From: Neodiprion pinetum
Taxonomy: Eukaryota; Arthropoda; Insecta; Hymenoptera; Diprionidae
DNA length: 64,000 nucleotides
NCBI RefSeq assembly: GCF_021155775.2
Contig: NC_060235.2
Location: 40,954,701-41,018,700 of the forward strand
Direction of reading: 5' to 3'
Shown one piece after another: positions 34,701 to 47,605 of the stretch (within the stretch, counting starts at the first letter, position 1; every line of letters starts with the position of its first letter). The notes under the pieces were generated by a model that worked only from the letters and a program-made list of their open reading frames with translations, was not told where the DNA came from and did not search any database. The position numbers and the translations under genes are program-made.

Positions 34701-37700
34701 ATTTTATTTTTTTAATTAACCGCTTCGATGAGCTATAAATTTTCAATTTACACGATCGAATTGCGGTACCCGTCACCTGCCGCAGTAGGCAGCCAACTTT
34801 GAGTGATCAGCAACTGAACTGAAACTGCTCGACAATTATGGTCCCCTAAATAGATCGTTATAAAACTAAAATTACATTCTCGACAATTTTACGTTCTGCG
34901 GAATCGATTTTCGAGTTCAGAAAACTTGCAAGAAGTTATATATATAAGCGAACGCGTGTAATAAGCTCGACTCTTATTTATTTTTTTTCAACTAAAACTT
35001 AGAAACAAGAGAATAAAAAATAAATATAGTTTAGAAAGTTAATGATCATTGTTAAGATCGTATCACTTACTGTTATAGTCTTTGACGATCTTGAAGTGAA
35101 ACACCGTATAAAAAGCCTGAAAACTTATATAACACAATGGAGACAAAAATTTATTACCCAAGTTATTTGCAGCTACGATTTTTTAACGGAGATAAGACCA
35201 GGTAAGTGTCAAAAAGAAATAAAAAAATTGCGAGAAAAATACGGATTTAAGGACATCCATACGTACGTACATACGAGTTATAATGTAAGTACGTTACATT
35301 AACTTGACGAAGTACGCGCTCAGGCGAAAAAGAGAAGATGCTTTCCGCCTTTAAGCTTCCTCGGACAGTTTGAAATTACGCTAGGCTAGTTATATAGAGC
35401 TCGTTCAAACCTCCCGCTCTCGCATTTTGGAATTATATACATGCAACTGCACTGTCTCTTGGCCATAAGATTCATGTGACGAGTTTACGACGGTAAAATG
35501 GCACGTTACAATACTGGAGTACTATAACTATCATTATGTGGTACATCTACTTATCGTTAAAGAGAGAGAAAGAGAGAGAGAGAGAAAGTCATTGAAACTG
35601 ACGGTGGAAATTCTTCTCTCGTTTAGTCAACTACGCAATTTTTATTTTATACATCCAGAAATCAAAAACAGAAAAAAAAAAATGACCAAATTTTTTTACA
35701 GCAAAGACCCGAAATTATTTCATTCCAACGCAATTTTAAAACACTTACATTGTACATCAAATTGGCAAAAAGTGAGAGAATTATTGAATAATTCCCATAA
35801 TTTTGAAGGGGAAAAAAAATATTCAAGGGCCGGTACCGTTCACGATCTGACAAATATCTCAGTCACTAATGGACAAAATGATGACAGGAGAAAAAGTGTG
35901 ATGAGATAAGAAAAAGAATAAAATAAAAAATTGTGCCAGACCATTATCGAATAATAAACGTATAGCAGGAGAGCCGGTTCTCTCTTGCATTCTGCGAGAT
36001 TACATCGCGCGTTACACATTTTTATATAAAACTGCCCGACGCTGACAACATTATATGTATACCTAGCGCGCATTGAGGTCACTTGGCGAACAAAAAAAAA
36101 AAATAAAATAAAAAAAAATCACTCCGTCTATCTCTGGGGAAGTTTCTCTCCTCTGAAAGAACTTATACTCACATTAGACCGCGCATAGGATATAATCGAA
36201 TAGACCAAGATTACATTTAGATTCTTCGTCTCTTCTGGATAATCGAAAAGTCGCGTATTGGTAAAGATGTCGCGATATTTTAATTCCAACTGTAATAATT
36301 GCTGCGTAGTATTCAACATCGCTATAAAATTTGAGCGATGATTTCTCTGACACGTTTAATTAGTATGATAGATAACACGAATACATTTCATGAATACTGT
36401 ATAAAAAAAATAAAAAAACATGTAGTTCCGAAGATTGAAATGAATTAATCAGTAATCAGCGAGGATGAAACGACGAAAGTTTACCTTCTTGATTTGAATA
36501 AAATATCGAACATGCGCTTTTTTTTTCACCGGATATCAATTTTGTCCTGTAAGTACAAAAGTGCGCTTGAATTTAACGTCGTGAAAATTATTTAAACGTG
36601 TTGAGTGGCGGGTATCGGGTTTATTACATAGGTACATATAACGCTAAAACTAATTTTCTCGCCAACAATTTTAAGAGCATTAGCAATTTTTTTGTAAATA
36701 CTCCGGCCTATTTAATCCGCGGAGTTTCGCGCTCCTTCTCTTTGTTCCGTATAATTCCTGACCAATTAGGTACAGTATTACACACCCCGTTGAAAGCAGT
36801 GCACGAAGACTAGAAGACCGCTCGTTATATTGCCGCTCGATATATACCCGCGAATATAATTCCGCTCTTTGCGCGCTTCGATAAGATAAAAGAAACCAGC
36901 GATTGTTTTCTTACCTGTCCCTCTGACTGTATTACCTCTTTCTCTTGTATTATTCTTACTTGAGCTTTCTGCCGATTATAAATTTGTCGCTGAAAACCTA
37001 TAATCGACACTTTTCTTTTACTCTTACGTGACTACAGCTCGCGGTGAGTTTCTGCTCGACGTAGCGTATAGAGTGATTATTAAACTATAATACGAGGAGA
37101 CCTGCAGCCGCTATCCGCCTCCTCGTCCATCTCGTTATCTCAAGTGTGAACTCTTCCCCTCCGTATCATGTACTTTGCATCGTTTCCTTCAGCTCGTTCA
37201 AGTCTCCCGGTTCTACTGCTAGCCTAGTTTTAACCCTGGTCGCTGAAACGGGGTCCAGTTGACCCGAGAACCGACTTGCGTACAATTTTCAAACCACCGT
37301 GCTTGAATCAGGGTTGTTTGCGCAAGTAAAATGAAGAATGATTGAAAAAACTCTGGGGTCTATGAGACCCCGTTCATGTATCACATATTGTTTTACTATT
37401 ACTTTAAGGTGCTTCAAGAATTTCTACCACATCCTCCATCGTTTTTTGTTAAGACTAGGATTGAAGTCTATTTCTGAATTATTAAATTTTCTCCCAGAAT
37501 TCTGTTCAAGTCGTAACCATAGTGTTTGAGTAACCATAGGTGTAAGCGACACTTAATAATTTATTTGCAGTGAAAGTAAATTTTTTCCCCAGAATACAGA
37601 AATTCACGATGTACAATATATTGATTTCAAAAGCAAGGGCAGCTATATATTCGATCACCCGAAATATATCGGAGGTGATGTATAAATTTTTTATCCACTT

Positions 37701-40224
37701 TGGAAGGAAAGCCTGCTCGCTTATCGTTTCGTGTAACTATATAAATTTTTGCTCGATGATCGGTAGCGAGCACGTGAGAAGTGCAAGTAAATCGCTTAGA
37801 CCTTTTCCTAGAAAAAAAAAAACAAAAAAATACAGTATGCCTGAAGAGAAATCCATACTTTATAGTTAGTTTAGTTATCTTCACCGTTTGCTAAACTCTG
37901 ATATCGTATAAGAAATCACAATTTCAGCTTACTTACAGCAGTTTTCGACAAGAAGAGTTTGTACTATTCACAAAATTCGGATTTCTCCTTTTATCTCTCT
38001 GTACAGGCGTTCTTAAACGGCGCCATTTTGTTTTTAATTGATACTCGATCCTCGATGCGGTAGCAAAATGGTAGCAAAGCGAGATTATCGTCGTCGTATG
38101 TCGTATGAGTATTACATACATGGTATAAAACCCGCGGTCATTTATTTTCTGCTGTTGGATACGACAATTGTTTACGTAACATGCTAACAATATTTCTCCT
38201 CGTGCATGTGACGTTTCGGTTTATACCGTGACTTCATCTAACCAGAAATATCCACACGCAATGACGCCAAATCGTAAATATAAATCCGTAAAATAGCGTG
38301 TAATGTAATAAACTTTAACTTTTATAAAAATTATTTTGTCATACGTTGTGTAGAAATTGCATACGAGACAATTCACAATATTGAGAGAGAAATAGAGAAA
38401 GGGAGAAACAGACGTCTCTACAATCGGCCGACAAAGTCTAGACGCAAAACCCGACACGCAATTTATATCGCATCCGACAAACAGCGACAAAATGCTTCAC
38501 TGATATCGAAAATCGAACTAAAGCATTGCACGCCCTGCAGACTCGGTTGGACAAAACGATCCCTGCAACTGCGTATAACAGTCAATCTCGATATGGGTGA
38601 TTGTGCTTGGATAAATAAAAGGACATCGATATCGGAATATTTTCCACACTAAGATGCAGACGACACTGCGAAAGTCGTCACGATTTCCGTGTATCCGTAA
38701 ATGCCCGACAAACGTATAATTCAATAAGTCACATAACCTTGTTACACGAGTGTATTCTGTTCATCTGTGAATATAAATAAATGAATTTATGAATGATGAA
38801 AATAATATGCTTTACTGAATCAGACTGAACTATAACTGCAGTACCGTAAAAGTTCCGCGGCAAAACAAACTTAAGTAAAGCAATCGTGACTGCAATGTAG
38901 TTAAAACGGGAAATAATCAGTAATTACACGGCGGCAGCAGCATTGTATCAGTTCCCATCTTGATTTATTTTAAGAAAGTGTGAAACGGCGAATGAACAAT
39001 CCGCTATGGAAATACGTACCTTATACCGCGATAATTACGTAAGGAGATAGGGGGTGGGGGGTGGATCGCTGCTTTCATTCGTACAACTGTACCTACCTTA
39101 TACCTGCGGCTCTACGAGTACTTATGTACACACGGTAATTAGTTCTTGTCTTCTCAGTACGCATAATACGTACGTTCGCAATGATCATAATACGCATCGG
39201 CGTCGGTTATGTTTGCATACAAGTACGTTGTACTTTGCATTGCAATAACGTGTATAAGTATAATGTAACACACTATTAGCATAGAATTATCAATTCGCGA
39301 TATAAATCATCGACGGTACGTATGGTAGAATTTAAGTTTGAATATATTTTTTTACTTTTTGTGAAATGTTTACATCAATCATTTTAATGAGATTCGAAAA
39401 TCAAGTTTTTCTACGCGACCTCTCGATGATGGAATATATGTATATACGAAGTAACTTTGCATGCCTGTATATTTAATTGCAAGTGAGTTGAACGTATGTA
39501 TGTAAATGAATAGGCTCAATCCTGACGACAGAAGAGAAAAAGAAAGAAATGGTGTAATTTTTAATGACAAAATCAGATCCGGTGGAGAGATTGTAACTTC
39601 GTAATAATGAGGTTGTTTTTAATTTGTTTGTTCGTTTCTCTTTCTCTCTTAACGGAACGACGCCAGTTCTGCGCTAATGTTGCAGTATTTATGCTTAAGT
39701 CTCTTTCAACCTCGATTTTAACAGGCCTCGGTAATTCTCTAGCTAGCGAGCAAACGAACGGATGATCGTCGATATTGTTTTGCATGCAGGCTGTTGAGGT
39801 GCTCCACATCGTTCGGACCAGCCTGCGAATATCGCAAGGGTACTGCAATGTAAGAGGAGTGAAAGTCTCGAAGTCGAGTCCTGACTAGGGTCTCCGGTTC
39901 GCTTCGGTCCGCGGGAGTTCGCGGCGGTGCTCGTTACTTGCAGGAGGAAAAAGAAGGGGGGTGACTGTACCGGTGGGTGGTTGGGTATAGCTACTGTAAA
40001 ACACTTTTTGGTCCAGTGATTTCGGTGAGTCGAGTAGTAGCCCGCAGTTAAGCCTCGAATTACATAATAATAGCTGTTCCGTTGAGATCGTGGGAGCTTA
40101 ACTATAACATCAACAGCATCTTCGACGCACTCCAATTATTGGAGACAAATTGTTACAAGAAAAGAACGTCACGACACGATTTTACAACGGTATATAATTC
40201 AAACGCTGCTGGAACAAAACAAAC

Positions 40225-40353
40225 ATGGCCGCCGCTGACGCGCACACTTCCGGTTTTGTTTTGGCTCTAAGATTTCTTCCGTCACTCCCGAATTGTCGAG
40301 TGCTACTTCAAGCCGAACATATCGATGGCAAGGATTGTTTACTCATGGTTTGA
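40225..40353 (+). CDS. Candidate small ORF, 42 aa
   Basis: ATG with a strong context (AAACATGG) opens a 42-aa frame, MAAADAHTSGFVLALRFLPS onward, ending DCLLMV then TGA. It lies in a GC-richer block that also contains an ACTTCCGG ETS-type core inside the frame. The peptide looks protein-like but matches nothing I recognise. It could be a small protein, a uORF, or chance. Confidence 0.25.
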   Translation: MAAADAHTSGFVLALRFLPSLPNCRVLLQAEHIDGKDCLLMV

Positions 40354-43300
40354 ACTTCCAAGAAGGCCTGCAAGCCGAGAATTTAGCTTGCGAAATTTCT
40401 AACCGTACGTGCTTGCACGCACGCGTTCATTGGCGTTGCCTTATGCAATGGTTCACGCTCTCGACGAAACTGGAAATATTTTAGCGGTACGTAATTGATT
40501 TAGTTCGCAGCTCTCGGATGAGCTTCGTTGAACGCTCAAGTTTAATACAGCTGTGAATGATTGATATTGCAGGGTGAGTATTTACGAAAGATTTGTTATA
40601 ACAGCACAGTCAAGTCGTATAACAAACGTGGTGCGGAGTGTTGTAATCTTAATTGCAATCGGAATCGGAACCGTAACCACGGCATCTCCGGAGTGTCAAA
40701 CGAGCCGTGGCCAAAATTATATACCTACATTATTTTACCTACTTACGTATTTTATTCTGTGGATACGGGGATTCGGTGAACCTTTCAAATATCGCCGCAT
40801 TGCAGGCGGAGGATACGAAACCACCGTGTCTGACTTTTATTGTCAACTGCAATCTTCGAAGTTTTCTCGCCACGGTTTTTCGCGGTTGCTGCGTAAATAC
40901 AATTGCGAAATGTGATGGATGCGAGTGTTTAGACATTGCGAAGTCCAGTGCGTGATAATTACATGTAGCAATAAAAGGGTTAACCGTATAAGTGTTAGAA
41001 ATCTGCAACAAAGTTTTCGGTTTCAATAAGTAACGAAGAGAAGCTGTAATACGCGTCTGCTGTTCTTCACCGCACATCCGGCTAATCGTTACTATTAAAC
41101 GATGCTGCAGTTATAGAAAATAGCGTTTCCAAATTCTTCCTGCAAGTACTTAGAACGAATATATAAATAAATGCATAAATGTGGGAGGTATGTGAGTGTA
41201 ATTCTGTGTGTAAGTATAATGAAATCGTGAAAGTCGAACCACATAAATGCTCCTTGTGTCTATGAAACTGCCTACGTAAACCACAACTTATCAATGCGTC
41301 ATCCGCACTAACCAAGGTACGATATACAGAGGAGATCGTGATCCAGTAGACGCAGATCCGCGTTTATAACGACCCCGTATTCTCCATTATGCATCGAGAG
41401 AGATCTCCACCTGTACAAGTTACCGTACAGTCCTTATAACTATTTTCATTTTTTATCATAACCGAAAAGTACCGTTCTGGGTACAAGATGAAAGTTAATT
41501 TTGTAGATGAAACCATAAAATCTGATATTAGTCGTGTATTTGTATCCCTTTTTTATCTGGGTCATTCGTACTATACGTTCTTGTAACGATGGGGATAATT
41601 TGTTGTTGGTGCAACGACAAAATGATGTTAAGGTCTTATTTAACTCGAAGAATGTAGTCGACTATGAAAAAGAAAGAAATTTAATCTTCCAATAATCAGA
41701 AAATATAATATTGACAATTGTAATCACACTGAATATTGATTTACTGGTACCAAATTTTCTTGAAATTCACTGTAACTATACCCATTTTTACACTAGAATT
41801 TTTGAGTAACTGTAACTTTCAAAGTTTTTCTTAGTTTAAAATGTGTACTTGGGCTAAAAATTATAGAGTCTCTCGATTCCGTCTCAAAACGATGAAGGAT
41901 ATTCCATATGGCATGGCAATATAGTGTTACAGTTGGACTTGGTAGTCGGTACAGATTCGTCCCGACTAACCGAGCCGCCAGTTGTTCGTTTTGTTGCACC
42001 GCCATTTTAGCTTGCATTACAGGTATAAATGGTAAAAGCTGACGGTTTGTAATCCCACGCGTGCAGGATATTATTAGAACGTGCATGATGCATGTAGGTA
42101 CAACTCATGTAGCTACAGTTTCACAGCTTCAAATCGCAGTCACCTCGTGTATCGCTGAATATTGTATTATATTATACGTAAAAGAAGTGCGAAGATTTGG
42201 CAATTTTTTCATAAACAAAAATTAGTTCATAAATCGAAGTGTGATATTATACAAAGATTCGATGAATCCTTCGAAACTTTTCAACTTCATTTCTTTTTAT
42301 TCATTCCTAAAGTGAGATTCAGATGAGATGTGAATTTGCGATTGCGGTTACGTGTATCGCCTTATTGGTAAAATATTAATTTCACTGATCGGGTTATAGA
42401 ATTGTAAAGATAAAAAAAATTTCAGGCCATCAAAGTTGATTTTAATTTTTTTCTCTCTCTGTTTATGCCATGCGTTTGTGCTTCGTTTTTGACTCGCTAC
42501 AAATGCGCCTGCTAAAGGTGAAAGAGATGAAATATGGATGCTGCGGGTAACCGCATCGTCAACTGGGTTTTTATTCAAGTTTTTTGGTACTACATAATAT
42601 GTATATATTTTATACCTAGAACAAGTTTTCTTCGAATCATATTACTGTTTCTGTATTTCATCTTAACCATCCGAGCGAATAAGCGTTTGGATTGATATAA
42701 TTCAAAACTGGAAATGAATAGTAAAAATTTACTGTGACTCTTGTCTATTATACAGCAGATTTTCAATTTCCTTTCCTCTCTATTTCGGCATGTATTTATA
42801 AGATTGAAATATCCGAGTCCTCTTTAAACAATTTGAGACTGCGCATAATAAAAGGATCTAACAGTCAAACTACGACTGATCTGATTCAGAAGCTGAAGAT
42901 GATTGGTTCTATACTATGAATGAGCGTTTAGCCGTGAAAGGTACAAAATACGAACCAGATCACCGTATATTTGAATAGCCAGCGTATGAGTGAACTGCTG
43001 TGATAAATCGTGACCGTCATAACCGAAATGAAAATAAAAAAAATTGCAAACATCGTTGCATTAGTTGACGCATTCGATTGTTGCCCCGAGATCATGATAT
43101 TTATAAACGAAATTGGTTGTTCTACGTAATCGATCGATCTGTCCTCGCGAGCGAATTCGAGGTCAGTGCGTTCACTCTCCGCGGTTAAACGGATCGAGTT
43201 GTATAAGGTAGGTATGTGTATGTGTTCCAAGTTTATAGATTGCACGGTGTATATAATGCATAGAGGTATACATAGGCCGCTGTAAGAAATCAATGATAAT

Positions 43301-44201
43301 AATTCCAAAAAGGAAAATTGAAAGTGAGGATCAGCGCGAATCTCTGCGCTTATAATAATATATGATGAGGTCGACTTTCGTTACTATTAAAACCGATCCA
43401 GAACTTTCTTGAAATATTGAAAATAACGACACTTTCTACACTTATTTACATATAAGTACAAGTGAAGGTTTTCTACCACGCTGGAGATTAAAATGGCTCT
43501 GCGCACTTTTACCCGAGCAATTGCAACGGTTAATTATAATTCGTTAGCCGGCTAAATGGCCAACTTATCGAGTCCGAAAAACAGTGTCGTTAGAATCAAC
43601 TCGTAGGCCCCGGATTCAAAGTGATATATCTCTAAATTTGGAGCGTCTAGAAGATTCCTGTTTCTAGTTTATGCAGGTTTCGTTTTAGAGAGCCGGAGAA
43701 AGAAAGAGGTCGGAGAGAAAAAAAGGGAGAAGACAAAACGCATTCGGCTGGCTGTTATGTTATGCCCATTGCCCTCTCGGATCGGGACAATGGAAAGGAA
43801 GAAATTTAAATTCAAGATACGCCGAAACGCCGCGTTGCGTTCCATGAGACGATCTCTGGGACTCTGGAAGCCTGGACCTTCTTCGTTTAAACACGGCCGA
43901 CGATTCCCGGGTGAAAAAAGACATTTTATTTTCACGGCCGTTTCATACTCCGTTTCGCCCTAACTATACATACGTACGTACAGTTGAGTTCGTGCAGGCA
44001 TCGCTCGAAGCTTCGACTATTTTCAGTAGTGCCTAAAAGAAGAATTGTTTTCGGCCAAATTCTTCTCGACGCGAAAGTGCTACAAATGAAGAGGCCATTT
44101 TTGTTTGTTGAGTTCATGAGACAACTGCAGGAACAAGTCTTTATTCCGGGACAAACTAGTTCTGAAAAAGATGCGAGTACATGATCATCATACATTGAAA
44201 G

Positions 44202-44434
44202 ACGTACGGTAATATTCATTAAATGCCTTGGGCTTCTGACTAACTTGTTTTCGGTCCGAAACAAAATGCGAGCTCGATTCTATACGAATTATGTGACAAT
44301 TACTCCCAATCTCTCATGTCGGCTGCATCGCCAGTCATTGTCACATCATTCGTATAGAATCGAACTCGCATTTTGTTTCGGACCGAAAACAAGTTAGCCG
44401 GAAGCCCACGTCATTAATGAACGTTACCGTACGT
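44202..44434. mobile_element. Palindromic MITE-like element, copy 2
   Basis: This 233-bp element starts ACGTACGGTAATATTCATTA and ends in TACCGTACGT, with the same inner arms as the copy at 23013-23244 (TTTTCGGTCCGAAACAAAAT and its complement) and the same central GGCTGCATCGCC region, which is inverted relative to copy 1. It encodes nothing and lies in a gene-poor region. Confidence 0.85.
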
Positions 44435-46186
44435 ACCGAAGCAATTTTTGAAGAATCGAGGGTATATATGACGATGATATTAACGCGGCTGCGGAGGATT
44501 GCCTAACCGACTGGTTATGTAGCGTTTAATCGACTCACCTTACAACTTTTATTATACTTATGGCTATATACCTGTTTTTTGACTCGGCGGACGACGCGAC
44601 TAAGACGCTGAGAGCTGTTTGCTGATGATGCTGCCGCCGTGAACCTCCTCTCGACTATCTCAGCTCACGGGCAGCTGACAAAGCAGCGCGCGTTCATAGT
44701 CGGCGACAAAGAGAGTGATATAACACTTCATCGGCACTCACGATCATAGGTTATAATATATCCTATACACACCATCGCATCGGCAGGACTTGTTTGCGCA
44801 ACGAAACGCGTTGAGATCGTTTATCTCCGACCTGCTTGTGACCGGGCAAGAGGCACTCATTTCATACAGGCTCGATGCAATCCAATCAACGTGCCGCGAA
44901 CACTTGTATCCATACTGAGAAAAATTTCATTTGTCATAGTTACTAGAAAATTGTAGTTAATAATTCATGTTGTTATAATAATGGATGGAATATTATTGAC
45001 ATTACAAAACATAAACAAAAAAAATGTACAAATAACTATTGCATTCACGTAATCATAGTTGTCTGATTATTACGATGTTAAATCTATTTGATTAGTTTAC
45101 TACAACATTTTTTTCAGTCAAATTAAGGCCTTAACATCGAATTATCGCAATAGTTACAACAATATATCATACGAATGACTATGATCAAAAAGAATAGTAA
45201 TCGCACGTACTACTGATTTTTTGGATACATTTACAAAATTCACTTTCATTCTGTATCCAGAATAATATTTTTCGCTTATGATAGAAAATTAAAATGGATA
45301 AGGATTAGTAATTTCTCTCGGAGTACCTTTGATATTGTTATACGAAAAATAACATCGCCATTTTATGTTATGCTTCATCCGGCGATGATTCCCCGCCATT
45401 ATTTTATATACTTTTTATTAACTTCTACTGCAGCTGTTAAAACCTGATATCGCTTATAATGCCCTTGCCTATTCAAAGTTGGACAATATAGAGTTGCGTA
45501 GGCGCATTTATCAAGGACGATCGTCGTAAATAACGAAAAAACCTCTGGCATTCATCTCTCGTTTCATATACCGGGTGTGCGATATTTAATTAAAGCACCA
45601 AAATAACGCTGAAACTCTGCAGCCCGCAGTATGATGATTTTAGGAGACAATTGGACCGCGAGTGGCATCGTTCACGAGAAATATTTTAGGCGACAATCTT
45701 TTCTTACGCATGATTTTCACTTAAAAACAGCATTTAACTGTACGATTAAAAGTGAGACACCATGTACATACATACGTATTTTATATCTGAATACATGCAG
45801 GACCAACAATTTATAATAAAATCTTAATTTCAAAAACTCAATCGTGAATATATCTGCAAGCCGTTCGATCGGTAGAATCACGTAAAAGTGATTTTCATGC
45901 TTTGAAATACGCTGACAAACATGAAACCAAAGAGAGTTGATGAGGATAAGAAAGAGAGGATAAAAAACTGGTAGTAACGTACCGTATTTCAAGCCGTCTG
46001 ACCAACCATTCGGGTTTCAAACGTCGCGGTTCTTTATTGGTATAAAGAATATTGTACAATCTTTCCATGTTTCTCCCTTTCGCGCTACGGAATTTAGCAT
46101 TGTTCCATGATATATGTTTTAACAGTTTATGATTTAATTATTAAACAAGCTAATTGCTAGGTAAATTTAATTACTCTCTGTTGCAG

Positions 46187-46297
46187 AATAAGATCGTCCT
46201 TGGAAGTAATCCAGCCTTGGATAAACACCGGTGGATATTTACGGTTTCTCGTCGATCGTTACCGCAAAAGAGGGGAGAACGGGACGGTGAATAAGAC
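46187..46297 (+). other. 5' UTR part of spliced exon
   Basis: CTGTTGCAG ends at 46186, a good acceptor. The 111 bases to the next ATG contain an in-frame TAA two codons before that ATG, so the exon starts as 5' UTR and the ATG at 46298 is the start. The upstream non-coding exon was not located. Confidence 0.55.
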
Positions 46298-47605
46298 ATG
46301 GCGAGGCAACAGACAACCGACCGGAACATTCCTCACCTACGGGACATATTCGGGTTCGGTAGTAAATGGGAGAACGGGAGAACACCGGCCGAGGAAAAAG
46401 CTCCGGGACACGACAGCGCCGTTTCCGTTAGCTCGACTTCGGGCGACGAGGAAAGTCCGAAGAATAATAAGAAGAAGAAATCACGGCGTCGCGATAACAG
46501 CAAAACCCTGACGGAGAGTGACGTTAAACACCTCGAGAGACACTTGTCGATGAAGAAAACCATCCGGAAGAAGATAATGCGCGATCTTCAACAAGCGTTC
46601 GTCGAGGATCCCAATGAATTCAGGGTCGATGACATTCCTCCTGAACAGCTCAAGGCTGAGATAAATATACAGAGCCTAAGCTTTGGCACACCGTCTCAAA
46701 AACAGGGACGAAATCGCGGCAACGCCGAGAGCAATTTTCTCGACATGCTCAGAGGCGGTGGAGGTGAGAAAACCAAATTCATTATATTATTCTAACCAAT
46801 TGTCAATAATAGAGACCTACAACTTTCTAAAAGGATGATTTATTTTTTATGAAAAATAATCTTTAATTTAGTCAAAATTTTTATTATCTCCAATACGTTT
46901 GGATTTTTTAGTTCATTATGGAAATTCATGGATCCGAAGTTACGTATGCGAAAGTCAATTTGATAGAAACTTGGCAAGTGTATACCTATAATGATGCGGA
47001 ACTGAGGCGTGAAAATGTAGAAATAATCAGTAAACTGATTGCACGGTTATACGGGTGAATCGTGGTCGCTATTTTTGACGCTAGTTCAGTAGACCTCGAT
47101 TCAAGAGGTCACAGAGACCGCAATTTTTATTGTAAACCAGATTTCTGTGTCAGATTAAGAAAAAGATTAAGTTCCGTACAACTTTTGTGTCAGGTTCACC
47201 TTTAACCGGTGGAGCTATTCCATTAAATTTTCCAGTACTATATCTAGAAAATTTCCACTTTAGAGTTTTGCAAATCTGCAAACGTGCTGATAAAGTGCAT
47301 GAATTTATTTATTTATGCAGGATGAAGTGAAGTAGACACACCTTGTATGTATGTACAAACGTTTTTTCACATAGAGCGGTTGAAACAATTTTTTATTTTT
47401 ATCCTGCGCAGGTGTTGAGAAGGGGGGAAATGACGTGGACCGTGATTCTGGGCACGGTGGTTCTCCTACGAGGGAACCTCAGGGTCAAGACGCGGACGAT
47501 GAGTGCAGTTACACCTACGATGGCCACGGAGGTGGAACGCCGGCTTCGAAGAAGCCAGGAAACTTCTGGAGACGTTTCACGATGAAGAATCGTAACAAGC
47601 GGTAA
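46298..47605 (+). CDS. Unrecognised 219-aa basic protein, two exons
   Basis: Exons 46298-46763 and 47412-47605 join in phase 1 (GGAG|GTGAGA, then GCGCAG|GTGTTG) to 219 aa. The N-terminus MARQQTTDRNIPHLRDIFGF is followed by a Ser/Glu stretch, a Lys/Arg patch (KKKKSRRRD) and a helical segment LTESDVKHLERHLSMKKTIR continuing KKIMRDLQQAFVEDPNEF. A Gly-rich linker crosses the splice site, and the C-terminus is basic (PGNFWRRFTMKNRNKR). There is no signal peptide or membrane segment, so it is probably cytosolic or nuclear. I do not know the family. The helical core looks conserved in character. AATAAA at 48446-48451 may be the poly(A) signal. Confidence 0.75.

Larger units (their letters stand above)
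28205..46186. other. Long gene-poor region (about 18 kb)
   Basis: No multi-exon protein is recognisable. GC-richer blocks occur at about 29.4-30.1, 31.6-31.85, 32.4-32.65, 39.85-40.45, 43.68-43.96 and 44.58-44.9 kb. Simple repeats include CT-rich DNA at 29.9-29.97 kb, GGA repeats at 31.69-31.73 kb, GAA repeats near 32.79-32.81 kb and GA repeats at 35.56-35.59 kb. Some GC-rich blocks may be alternative promoters or 5' UTR exons of the 46.3 kb gene, whose 5' UTR is spliced. That is inference. Confidence 0.4.

Noticed and set aside
35538..35909. 123-aa frame beginning in a GA repeat
   Set aside because: The N-terminus is the repeat (RERERERERK) and the rest is AT-rich composition.
40574..40915. 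113-aa frame with a hydrophobic stretch
   Set aside because: It begins at GTG right after a CAG|G, and there is no ATG, splice partner or family match.
43757..43963. Basic 68-aa frame (contains MERKKFKFKIRRNAALRSMR)
   Set aside because: Looked protamine-like at first, but it has no HMG-box pattern, no poly(A) signal close by and an equally open opposite strand.
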